In this document: piece by piece, positions 56,228 through 64,000 of the stretch | Numbering within the stretch: the stretch's first letter is position 1 | Layout: every line of letters starts with the position of its first letter | Origin: Edwardsiella piscicida | GTDB lineage: Bacteria > Pseudomonadota > Gammaproteobacteria > Enterobacterales > Enterobacteriaceae | Length of the DNA stretch: 64,000 bases | Reading direction: 5' to 3' | Assembly: GCF_001896205.1 (NCBI RefSeq) | Contig: NZ_MPNU01000001.1 | Coordinates: 2,274,240-2,338,239 of the forward strand | Notes under the pieces: model-generated | What the model was told of the DNA's origin: nothing | The model's input: only the letters and a program-made list of their open reading frames with translations | Databases searched by the model: none | Made by a program: the position numbers and the translations under genes

Positions 56228-58889
56228 TCCCTACCTCCGGATTAGCTTCAGCCGCGCCTAAAAACTCCAGCCCGATACCCTCTTCCTCACTCCAGCTAAG
56301 GCATAGCGACTGAGGTTTCTGTCTGGCCGCCATGTGGGCCAGCAGCTGCTGGCTGAGCACCGGCAGGATCTGTTGATTGAGCAGGCTGTCGACGTTGCGC
56401 GCGCCGGTATCCGGCAGCAGGCAGGCGGCGGTCAGCGCGTCGTATAGGCTTTCATCAATCTGCGTGGTCAGGCCGTAGTGGCGGTTGAGGCGCTTGCTGA
56501 CCTGGTCGAGCTTCATTGCCACGATGCTGCGCATGGCAGGCTCATTCAGCGGCCGGTAGATCACGGTTTGAAAGCGGGCCAGCAGCGCGGGCTGGAAGTG
56601 GGCGCGCAGGATCGGGTGCAGCAGCTCATACAGCGCCGCCTCGCTGGCGTCTGGCCGTTCATCGAGCCGCTGCATCAGCGGGTCGCTGCCCAGGTTGGCG
56701 GTCATCAGAATGACGGTGTTGCGAAAGTCGATTTCACGCCCCTCGCCGTCGCGCATGACGCCGCGATCGAACACCTGATAGAACAGGCTCATCACGTCGC
56801 GGTGCGCCTTTTCCACTTCATCCAGCAGCACCACGCTGTACGGGCGCTTACGCACCGCTTCGGTGAGGATGCCGCCCTGACCGTAGCCGACGTAGCCCGG
56901 CGGTGAGCCTTTGAGTTGGGAAACGGTGTGCGGCTCCTGGTATTCGGACAAGTTGATGGTGATCAGCGACTTCTCGCCGCCGTACAGCACATCGGCCAGC
57001 GCCAGGGCGGTTTCGGTTTTACCGACGCCGCTGGGCCCCACCAGCAGGAACACCCCCTGCGGGCCGTTTTCCGACGTCAGGCCGGTTTTGGCCGCGCGCA
57101 GGCGCTGCGCGATGGCCATCAGGGCGATATCTTGCCCCACCACCCGCTGGCCGATGGCAGCCTCCAGGGTCAGCAGTTCACTCTGCTCGTCTTTCATCAG
57201 CGCGGAGAGCGGCACGCCGGTCCAGTCGGCAATCACGTTGGCCACCGCGCGGGGATCGACATCAATCTGGATCAGCCCGTCATCCTGCCGCGCCCGATCC
57301 AGCTGCCGCTGCAGCGCACACATGTCGGCCCGCTGACTGATATCTTGACGGCTGGCCATCAGCTGCAGGGCGATCTCTTTTTGCTGTTCAAAGCGTGCCT
57401 GCTGCTGCTGCAGGCGGTTTTCCAGCGCGCTCTGCTGCCGGGCGATAGCGCACAGGCGCTCACCCTGTTGGCTGTCGCCGACGGCGGCATCGTCCCGCAG
57501 CGCCTGCGCTTCTAATTCCAGCGCCGTCCGCTGCGCGCTCAGGAGAGCGATCGCCTCCGGCACGGTATCCAGGCTCATACGTACGCGGGCGGCGGCGGTG
57601 TCCAGCAGATCCACGGCTTTATCCGGCAGCTGACGCCCGGTCAGGTAGCGGCGCGACAGCGTGACGGCGGCGCGCACCGCGGCATCGGTAATGTGCACAC
57701 CGTGGTGTTCGGCGTAGCGGGACTTCAGGCCGCGCAGCATCAGGCAGGCGGTGTCATCATCCGGTTCGTCCACCAACACCCGCTGGAAACGGCGCTCCAG
57801 CGCGGCGTCGCGCTCGAAGTACTGCTTATATTCAGACCAGGTGGTGGCGGCGATAGTGCGCAGCTCACCGCGCGCCAGGGCGGGTTTCAGCAGATTAGCC
57901 GCATCCGCGCCGCCGGCCTGGTTACCGGCGCCGATGATGGTGTGCGCTTCGTCGATAAACAGCAGGACAGGCACCGACGACTGCTGCACGGCGTCGATCA
58001 CGTTTTTCAGGCGCTGTTCAAACTCGCCTTTCACCCCCGCCCCCGCCTGCAACAGGCCGAGGTCAAAGGTGCGCAGGACGACCGGCTTAAGGGCGTCCGG
58101 TACGTTGCCCTCGGCGATGCGCAGCGCCAGGCCTTCGACCAGTGCGGTTTTACCCACCCCCGGCTCCCCCACCAGGATTGGGTTGTTCTTACGCCGGCGC
58201 GAGAGAATATCGACCATCTGGCGAATTTCGCTGTCACGGCCGAAGACCGGGTCGATGCTACCCGCTTTCGCTTTGGCGGTAACGTCGAGAGTGAACTTAT
58301 CCAGGGCGCTCCGCAGGGCCGGGCTGAGTTCGCCCGCATTTCTCTGCGCGTCGGCCGGGTGTTCAGCTCCCGCCCTATCCTCAGCGTGACTCTGCGCAAG
58401 CGCCGACGCCGGCGGTCTATCCGGGCGTTCGTCCGACTGCGCATCCAGCAGCGGGCGCAGGCGCTCAAGCTGACGCTGGCCCAGGGTCAGCAGCGGCCAC
58501 AGGCCATCGCAGCGCGCCAGGCTCGGTGTCTCCACCAGCGCCATCAGCAGGTGCACACTGCGGATGCGCTCTTCGCTGTTCAGCGAGGCCAGCAGCCAGG
58601 CCTGCTGCATCAGCGTCTGGATAGCGGCGGATAGCTGCGGGCGGCTGCGCACCGAACGCGGCTGTTTATCCAGCCAGGCCAGCAGATCCTGCCACAAGGC
58701 ATCCATATCCCATTCGTAGCGGCGCGCCAGCACCGTTAGGTCGCCTTCGCCCTGCTCCAGCAGCTTAAGCAGCCAGTGCTCAGGCAGGATCTCCGCATGG
58801 CCGCGGGTCTGGCACAGGGAGGCGGCACCTTCCAGCGCACGGGCGCAGTAAGGATGTAGTCGACGTAGCAGGATGGCGGGATTTTCCAT
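56214..58889 (-). CDS. clpV: T6SS sheath-recycling ATPase ClpV (TssH)
   Basis: 891-residue Clp/Hsp100 ATPase. An N-terminal ClpN domain (about 10-150) that binds contracted TssC is followed by AAA-1 (Walker A GEPGVGKT at 241-248), a coiled-coil middle domain (about 400-520) and AAA-2 (Walker A GPSGVGKT at 618-625, with LNQQILPVLSQQLL near the end). A 50-residue variable linker lies between ClpN and AAA-1 (about 150-190). Disassembles the used sheath in the cytoplasm. Confidence 0.95.
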   Translation of the reverse strand: MENPAILLRRLHPYCARALEGAASLCQTRGHAEILPEHWLLKLLEQGEGDLTVLARRYEWDMDALWQDLLAWLDKQPRSVRSRPQLSAAIQTLMQQAWLLASLNSEERIRSVHLLMALVETPSLARCDGLWPLLTLGQRQLERLRPLLDAQSDERPDRPPASALAQSHAEDRAGAEHPADAQRNAGELSPALRSALDKFTLDVTAKAKAGSIDPVFGRDSEIRQMVDILSRRRKNNPILVGEPGVGKTALVEGLALRIAEGNVPDALKPVVLRTFDLGLLQAGAGVKGEFEQRLKNVIDAVQQSSVPVLLFIDEAHTIIGAGNQAGGADAANLLKPALARGELRTIAATTWSEYKQYFERDAALERRFQRVLVDEPDDDTACLMLRGLKSRYAEHHGVHITDAAVRAAVTLSRRYLTGRQLPDKAVDLLDTAAARVRMSLDTVPEAIALLSAQRTALELEAQALRDDAAVGDSQQGERLCAIARQQSALENRLQQQQARFEQQKEIALQLMASRQDISQRADMCALQRQLDRARQDDGLIQIDVDPRAVANVIADWTGVPLSALMKDEQSELLTLEAAIGQRVVGQDIALMAIAQRLRAAKTGLTSENGPQGVFLLVGPSGVGKTETALALADVLYGGEKSLITINLSEYQEPHTVSQLKGSPPGYVGYGQGGILTEAVRKRPYSVVLLDEVEKAHRDVMSLFYQVFDRGVMRDGEGREIDFRNTVILMTANLGSDPLMQRLDERPDASEAALYELLHPILRAHFQPALLARFQTVIYRPLNEPAMRSIVAMKLDQVSKRLNRHYGLTTQIDESLYDALTAACLLPDTGARNVDSLLNQQILPVLSQQLLAHMAARQKPQSLCLSWSEEEGIGLEFLGAAEANPEVGNVHS

Positions 58890-59024
58890 GACGTTCTCTC
58901 TTTATCGGTTCCGGGACACGCTACCGCCCTTCGCTGTTTCCCGTTCCGGGGACCGAAGCGCATACGGTCGAGCAGGCAGACTGTGGGTTTCTTTGCTGAA
59001 CGCCCGTTTACGACAGGCACTCAG

Positions 59025-59055
59025 CAAAAACTGCGGACAGGAAACCCTGTCCGCA
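59025..59055 (-). terminator. Intrinsic terminator after hcp
   Basis: On the minus strand a 10-bp stem TGCGGACAGG / CCTGTCCGCA with a 4-base loop is followed by GTTTTT, directly after the hcp stop. Such leaky terminators after hcp give high Hcp levels relative to the genes downstream. Confidence 0.75.
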
Positions 59056-59061
59056 TCGGGC

Positions 59062-59553
59062 TTAGGCGGTGGCGCGCTCGTTCCAGGAGTCGGAGTGAAT
59101 GATGTTGCCGTCTTTGTAGGTCCAGGTGATTTTTTCGTAGCGCAGTTCGATCTGCTCCAGGTGGTTGTGCTTCTCGTAGGCCGGATCCTTGATGTCATGC
59201 ATCACCGGATTCACTTTCACCACCTTCACGTTTTCCAGTTTGGTGTTGAAGTACTCCACCTCCTGGCCCGCGTCGTTGATTTTGTACCACTTGAACTCCG
59301 CGGACTTCAGGGTCTGTCCGGTGGTCACCGCCTTGTACAGGTACGGACTGGCGGAGTCGATTTCCTTGGTGAACAGGAACGGGGTGTGGATACGGGTGCC
59401 GGTCAGCTTGCCGGTATTGTTATCGGTCGGGATATACAGGTTATGCTGCTGCGCCACCACCTCGATGCTGCCATCACGATCCTGAACGTCCACGGACCCT
59501 TTAATGGCCGCGCCGCCGTCGTCTTTCAGCCACAGATAAACAGGAATTGCCAT
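59062..59553 (-). CDS. hcp: T6SS tube protein Hcp
   Basis: 163-residue Hcp, whose hexameric rings stack to form the inner tube and also chaperone small effectors. AIPVYLWLKDDGGAAIKGSV at the start and LEQIELRYEKITWTYKDGNIIHSDSW at the end are Hcp signatures. The gene follows the OmpA-domain gene after 5 bp and precedes a terminator. Confidence 0.95.
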   Translation of the reverse strand: MAIPVYLWLKDDGGAAIKGSVDVQDRDGSIEVVAQQHNLYIPTDNNTGKLTGTRIHTPFLFTKEIDSASPYLYKAVTTGQTLKSAEFKWYKINDAGQEVEYFNTKLENVKVVKVNPVMHDIKDPAYEKHNHLEQIELRYEKITWTYKDGNIIHSDSWNERATA

Positions 59554-59558
59554 GAGAT

Positions 59559-61304
59559 TTACTCCATTACAGTGTTATTACCGTCATCATTCTGCGATGA
59601 CCTGAGGGTGTTGCCCGGTATCTGGCAGGCGTTGGCCTGGGGTACCAGGCTGATTTCGACACGGCGGTTGAGCGCACGCCCCGCCGCGGTGTCATTGGTT
59701 GCGATGGGACGGTCCGCTCCATATCCCTGAACCGCAAAACAGCGCTCCGGCACATCGCCGGTATCCCGTATCCAGTTGCGTACGGATTCAGCGCGTTGCT
59801 GCGACAGCGTGTAATTCAGTGCGCGGCTGCCGGTGCTGTCGGTGTAGCCACGGACGACGATCAGCCAGCCGTTTTTGGCTCGGATATCGACCAGCGCGTT
59901 GACCAGCATTTTGCTGGAGCCCGCTTTCAGCACCGATTTACCGGGATCGAACAGCGACAGGCTGTCAAGGCGAATGGTTTTCGGCGCCGCCGGGATCGTG
60001 TGTTCAATAACAGGAGGTGAAGATGAATGCGGAGATAACGGCGGAGGTGGCGCCCAGTCGTTTACTGCCGCCTCCACGACGGGAAGCAGACGCAGCCCCT
60101 GATACAGCCCGAGGCGATAGCGCACAGGCTCACCGCGACGCTGCCAGTCGTCCAGCCGTGCGCCATCGGCGCGCAGCCGCTGCTGCGCACGGAGCTTCGG
60201 CGCGACGGGTGTGCCGGTAAGATGGTGATATAAGGCAAGATGGTCACCGACATTGCGGATCAAACGCTGGTTGTTTACCCAGGATGCCAGCATCGCCAGC
60301 GCCAGGAAAATCCCCCCCAGCAGCCCGGCATAGCGCCAGAACACCATCTGAAGGCTGACACCACGCCGACGCGGCAGCGCCGGCAGCAGAAGCTCAGGCA
60401 ACGGCAAAGGCGCATCGTTATCCATCGCATCTGGTGGCAGCGCAGTGACAGAGGCGATGTGATGCTGCCAGAGGTTATCGGCACCCCCCTTCACCGGCAC
60501 CAGACATAGGCCGAATGCACAGGGTTTCATCGTCGGCAAATCACCGTGGCGGGCCGACAACGGGCGGATAACGGTGCGATTCAGCCAGGCGAGCCCACGG
60601 TCAAGCCACAGCCCCTGACTCAAGCGGGAAAGGCGCTCGTCCGCCGCCGGATCCCGACCCCAATCGGTCAGAGTCTGATGACCCCGTCCAGGCTGATACA
60701 CCTGAATACCCGACCGCTGGCTGAGGGTGGTAAACCAGACCGGTCCCATATCTGCACCCGCGGCCGGCGGTGACAGCCACGCCACCACCCACAATGGCGG
60801 AAGCCAGCCAAGCGCCACGCGACACTGCGCCACCGCACGCTGCCAGCGGAGCAGATGCTGAGTAAAATCAGCGTCCCGGGTATGACGCTCTGGCAATACG
60901 GCCAGCAATACGGAGAGTTGTGGCTCCAGCGCTGGGCGAGCCTGACACAGGTACTGCGCCAGCTCGGGCAACTGATCGGCGTCGTTTACGCGCAGATACC
61001 ACCCCTGACGCGTCTCACGATGCTGCATCTCCCCAGCGAAAAGCGCGCCGCTATCGCCACAGACCAGAATGACGGATCCCTTAAACGCTTCCGGCGGCAG
61101 GCTCTCGTCCACCGTCGCCCTCAGCGCCTGAGTTCGCCGCTGCGATGCCCGCTGCTGACGCCAGAGCATCACACCGCATACCAGAGAGACCAGCAGGCTG
61201 AATGCCACACGACTCCCGACCGACAGCGGCCAGAAGCCCAAGATAAGCCACAGTGCCAGTACGCCCGCCAAGGCAGTTAACAGACCTCGGTAAACATCAC
61301 GCAT
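59559..61304 (-). CDS. T6SS OmpA-domain cell-wall anchor (TagL-like)
   Basis: 581 residues. Two membrane segments near the N-terminus (about 8-45) and one near 325-345 (WRYAGLLGGIFLALAMLASW) leave the C-terminal OmpA/MotB-type domain (about 440-555, GYTDSTGSRALNYTLSQQRAESVRNWI) in the periplasm, where it should bind peptidoglycan and fix the membrane complex. It sits between tssL and hcp, as in other enterobacterial T6SS loci. Contains PPPP- and Ser-rich linker before the OmpA domain. Confidence 0.88.
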   Translation of the reverse strand: MRDVYRGLLTALAGVLALWLILGFWPLSVGSRVAFSLLVSLVCGVMLWRQQRASQRRTQALRATVDESLPPEAFKGSVILVCGDSGALFAGEMQHRETRQGWYLRVNDADQLPELAQYLCQARPALEPQLSVLLAVLPERHTRDADFTQHLLRWQRAVAQCRVALGWLPPLWVVAWLSPPAAGADMGPVWFTTLSQRSGIQVYQPGRGHQTLTDWGRDPAADERLSRLSQGLWLDRGLAWLNRTVIRPLSARHGDLPTMKPCAFGLCLVPVKGGADNLWQHHIASVTALPPDAMDNDAPLPLPELLLPALPRRRGVSLQMVFWRYAGLLGGIFLALAMLASWVNNQRLIRNVGDHLALYHHLTGTPVAPKLRAQQRLRADGARLDDWQRRGEPVRYRLGLYQGLRLLPVVEAAVNDWAPPPPLSPHSSSPPVIEHTIPAAPKTIRLDSLSLFDPGKSVLKAGSSKMLVNALVDIRAKNGWLIVVRGYTDSTGSRALNYTLSQQRAESVRNWIRDTGDVPERCFAVQGYGADRPIATNDTAAGRALNRRVEISLVPQANACQIPGNTLRSSQNDDGNNTVME

Positions 61305-61307
61305 CCG

Positions 61308-61961
61308 TTACCCCAGCCTGATCGTCTGGCCCACCAGGTCGGTGAGAGAGGAGGAAAGAATGCACCACAGCGCCGCCAGGGCCGCCGCCCCGATAATCCA
61401 GGAGATCCAGAACAGTCGGCGGCCGCTGCGCAGGTGGGATGCTCGGATAACCATCGGCGCATCCTGGGCAACCGTAAAGGCCGGCACCCGTTCCCCCAGC
61501 GCACGTACCACGTCTTCACGGCGCTCGTCATCCTGGGCGCGATACTGACCGACGAACCCCAGCTGCAGAGTACGGTACATGCAGGTGAGTACGGCGGTGT
61601 CCGGGGCGGACGCTTTCAGCAGGTTGCGGATACGCTCCCACAGCTCCTCCCCGGCGTTCAGGGTGCCAAAGAAGTGGGCCTGAAGTGGGTCGCGGCGCCA
61701 GTTCAGGTAACCGTCATCGAGGGTTCCCCGGTTCAGAACACTCTCATCAAGCAGGGCACATAGGGCGTATACCATGTGATCCCGGCTGATATCGCTGTAG
61801 CCGGCCTCCGCCAGCGCAGTTCTCGCCTCCTGCACCAGACGGCAGGCCCGGCGATAGAGCCCCTCTCCATCTCGGACTTCCTGTCCACCGCGCAGCTGAC
61901 TGGCCATCAGCCAGCCCGGATAAAAAATCTGCTCAATTTGACTGATACCGGGTCTATTCAT
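61308..61961 (-). CDS. tssL: T6SS inner-membrane protein TssL (DotU)
   Basis: 217-residue DotU/IcmH-type protein. The cytoplasmic helical domain (YALCALLDESVLNRG, WERIRNLLKAS, LQLGFVGQYR) is followed by a single C-terminal membrane segment (FWISWIIGAAALAALWCIL). Overlaps tssK by 4 bp. This form lacks a fused peptidoglycan-binding domain; the separate OmpA-domain protein downstream supplies it. Confidence 0.93.
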   Translation of the reverse strand: MNRPGISQIEQIFYPGWLMASQLRGGQEVRDGEGLYRRACRLVQEARTALAEAGYSDISRDHMVYALCALLDESVLNRGTLDDGYLNWRRDPLQAHFFGTLNAGEELWERIRNLLKASAPDTAVLTCMYRTLQLGFVGQYRAQDDERREDVVRALGERVPAFTVAQDAPMVIRASHLRSGRRLFWISWIIGAAALAALWCILSSSLTDLVGQTIRLG

Positions 61962-63295
61962 GTGCGCAACACCGCGAAGAGTTCAAGTTTTACCTCCCCC
62001 AGCGAGCGCGGGGTGTAGAGGGTGCAGCTTCCCATTTCCAGCATGCTACGGGCCGCCTCTGAGCTCAGATCCAGTGAGAAGTACTGGTTCTCTAGGCGCA
62101 AAGGAATTGCCGCCGGCACATGCGTCAGCGGTTTGATCATCATCCCGCTCAGGGCCACATTCACCACATCTGAGACATCGGCAAAGCTACCCGCCTTACA
62201 CAACAGCGGGAATTTGGTCTGCAGTTCATGATTCGGCATGGAGGAGCGCACGGAGAGATAGAAATCGGCCCCTTCGCGCAGGCGCGCATCGTGCAAGGTG
62301 CCTTTCCACATTTGCTCCTGATGCTCAAGCTGAATGCTGATCACTCGCGATGGCAGGCTGGCTTCCAGCAGCTTATCAAGCAGCGTCAGTAACGGCGGGA
62401 ACACACGTTCAGGCATATCATGCTGATAAACAGGAATATCACCGGCACCATGCTCCAGTGAAAACGTCAGTAGACTGCCCGCAAGACGGGCCAGCTCACG
62501 ATACAGCAACTCTGGATGACGTCCCGGAGTCTGCAGCAGTTCGACTAGCACGGGCTCGGCGCTGTTCAGCGCATTAAGCAACCAGAACAGAGAGACATCA
62601 GCCACGGCAAAATCGGCCATACGCTCGTTGCTTTCACGCCGCATCGCCATCAGTCGCGTACGCCGCGCCTGCAGGCGCACCAGCAGGTCGCCCAGTTCAG
62701 TCATTAGCACAGGGCTTGCCGTAGCCGACAGCATCGGCGGGATAAAGGCCGGGTCACGGCTCCACAGCCCCAGGGCGTTACGTGCTAGGCGAGCGACCGG
62801 ACAGGTCAGGTAGGCGCTATTTTCCTGCGAGGACAGACGAAGCGTAATGGCATGACGCAGAATGGCCAGCTCACCACTTTCATGCCCGACCAGATCCTGG
62901 ACCACAACGCGCTCAGCTTTCCAGCGGCGCGGGCGCTCACTGTCCTGACCATTATCCAGGTTGCCGCCACTGGCGCTCAGCAGTGGCAGCGCGGCAACCA
63001 CGTCAATGGATTCAGCGCCGGAGGCGGCGGATAAATCACAGACTGGCGGAAGCGTATCTGCCAAATCCGTATCAACAATCGTGCCATCCTGGAAACGGAC
63101 CACCAGACGGGTAGCATTCAGGCGCGAAAGCGCTAGCGCGGCATCATCAAATTCAGCCACAGCCACGCCCCAGGGATGAGAAATTCCCATCCGTGCGACC
63201 CTGTCGGCAACGTACGCACTCCAGTGGGCCTGCTGCTGGAACTGTTGCGGGGCCAGAGCGGCCCCATCCTCCCAAAGTGGGCGAAAAATCTTCAT
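61958..63295 (-). CDS. tssK: T6SS baseplate-membrane connector TssK
   Basis: 445-residue TssK/VasE protein, which ties the baseplate to TssL/TssM. N-terminal PLWEDGAALAPQQFQQQAHWSAYVADRV is typical, as is the C-terminal region GVAAP-free FSLDLSSEAARSMLEMGSCTLY. Starts 18 bp after the tssC stop and overlaps tssL. Confidence 0.93.
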   Translation of the reverse strand: MKIFRPLWEDGAALAPQQFQQQAHWSAYVADRVARMGISHPWGVAVAEFDDAALALSRLNATRLVVRFQDGTIVDTDLADTLPPVCDLSAASGAESIDVVAALPLLSASGGNLDNGQDSERPRRWKAERVVVQDLVGHESGELAILRHAITLRLSSQENSAYLTCPVARLARNALGLWSRDPAFIPPMLSATASPVLMTELGDLLVRLQARRTRLMAMRRESNERMADFAVADVSLFWLLNALNSAEPVLVELLQTPGRHPELLYRELARLAGSLLTFSLEHGAGDIPVYQHDMPERVFPPLLTLLDKLLEASLPSRVISIQLEHQEQMWKGTLHDARLREGADFYLSVRSSMPNHELQTKFPLLCKAGSFADVSDVVNVALSGMMIKPLTHVPAAIPLRLENQYFSLDLSSEAARSMLEMGSCTLYTPRSLGEVKLELFAVLRT

Positions 63296-63313
63296 CCCTG
63301 ACGTTCCCTCGCC

Positions 63314-64000
63314 TTATGATTTCGCTTTAGGCATCTGAGAAACCAGCGACAGATTGACGTCCATCCCTTCGACCTGAAAGTGCGGCACGGCGAAGAGTTT
63401 CACGCGGAAGAAGCCCGGGTTGTCTTCAATATCCTCCACCACCACGTTGCCGTCGCGTAGCGGGTGTGACGCCTGCAGCGCGTCGCCCGGATCGGTCATT
63501 TCGGTCACCAGTCCGCGGATCCAGTTATTCAGCTCCAGCTCAAGCAGGCGCCGATCCTTAGTGGTGCCGATGTTTTCACGCTGGATCAGCTTCAGATAAT
63601 GCGCAATACGCGACAGCAGGAAGATATACGGCAGACGCGCATTGATGCGGCTATTCGCCGTCGCATCCGGGGTATCGTAAATAGCCGGCTTTTGCGCCGA
63701 GTTGGCGGAGAAGAAACACGCGTAGTCGCGGTTCTTATAGTAGGAGAGCGGAATAAAGCCCAAATTGGCAAACTCAAACTCACGGGTCTCCGGGATCATC
63801 ACCTCCGACGGGATCTTCACCTGATTACCGGTACCCAGATCGTACAGGTGGATAGGCAGATCCTGAACGGCACCGCCGGCCTGCGGGCCGCGGATCTGTA
63901 TACACCAGCCGTTGTTGATGAAGCTGCGCACCATGTTGGCCGCAAAGGAAAATGCCGCATTGGTCCACAGGTATTTACTGTGATCCGGCCCCTTGACCTC
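63314..64000 (-). CDS. tssC: T6SS sheath protein TssC, C-terminal part
   Basis: The gene runs off the right end of the window; about 228 C-terminal residues are present (the frame is open to base 64000, reading KGPDHSKYLWTNAAFSFA before the first internal Met). NNGWCIQIRGPQAGGAVQDLPIH, FIPLSYYKNRDYACFFSANSAQKP and the RLPYIFLLSRIAHYLK segment are TssC/VipB hallmarks. Large subunit of the contractile sheath; tssB is expected just upstream, outside the window. Confidence 0.95.
   Translation of the reverse strand, partial: EVKGPDHSKYLWTNAAFSFAANMVRSFINNGWCIQIRGPQAGGAVQDLPIHLYDLGTGNQVKIPSEVMIPETREFEFANLGFIPLSYYKNRDYACFFSANSAQKPAIYDTPDATANSRINARLPYIFLLSRIAHYLKLIQRENIGTTKDRRLLELELNNWIRGLVTEMTDPGDALQASHPLRDGNVVVEDIEDNPGFFRVKLFAVPHFQVEGMDVNLSLVSQMPKAKS

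Noticed and set aside
57693-58634. 313-codon plus-strand frame opposite clpV
   Set aside because: Antisense shadow of ClpV.

Overview
The window is chromosomal DNA of a gammaproteobacterium, almost certainly a member of the Enterobacterales. The ato locus keeps the E. coli gene order and product lengths (AtoS 608, AtoC 461, AtoD 220, AtoA 216, AtoB 394 residues), and the right third is an enterobacterial type VI secretion (T6SS) locus. The ato and NRPS regions are GC-rich. The catabolic operon at 24-32 kb and the T6SS cargo genes at 47-56 kb are clearly more AT-rich. The genus cannot be fixed from sequence alone; an Edwardsiella-like host is one possibility.

Left part (0.1-8.4 kb): atoSC two-component system, a recognisable AtoC operator and sigma-54 promoter, then atoDAEB for short-chain fatty acid/acetoacetate catabolism. 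The permease gene atoE is broken by one missing C in a C run. A 3' fragment of an mcrC-type restriction gene follows. Next (8.5-11.2 kb) is a minus-strand three-gene membrane operon: DUF2955-like permease, HlyD-type adaptor and a small membrane protein.

Specialised-metabolite part (12.2-21.5 kb): a HAD phosphatase gene sits 24 bp before a 1900-residue single-module NRPS with order C-A-PCP-E-C and no thioesterase. An orphan zinc metallopeptidase gene and an EntD/Sfp-type phosphopantetheinyl transferase gene follow on the other strand.

Catabolic regulon (21.9-31.5 kb): a PrpR-like sigma-54 activator, a divergent EamA transporter, and a five-gene operon (CaiB-type CoA transferase, HMG-CoA-lyase-like enzyme, aconitase/LeuCD-type dehydratase large and small subunits, PrpF-type isomerase). 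Both the transporter and the operon have -24/-12 promoters, each preceded by the inverted repeat ATAAC-N6-GTTAT. This looks like a self-contained pathway for an unsaturated branched dicarboxylate. One chemically reasonable scheme is itaconate -> citraconate -> citramalate -> citramalyl-CoA -> pyruvate + acetyl-CoA.

Right part (31.9-64 kb): a PEBP-family periplasmic protein, a papain-like protein and an unknown protein lead into a minus-strand T6SS locus. In transcription order it runs tssC (cut by the window end), tssK, tssL, an OmpA-domain anchor, hcp, clpV, a HExxH effector candidate with a lipoprotein, two mini-ORFs, vgrG, a 751-residue cargo protein with a SUMF1-like lipoprotein, decayed genes, PAAR, a T6SS-associated membrane protein, tssM, tssA, a nonsense-interrupted gene, tssF, tssG, tssJ, tssE and a TagA/VasL-like gene. 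tssB is presumably just outside the window. The structural genes look intact, while several cargo or accessory genes are frameshifted, truncated or relic.
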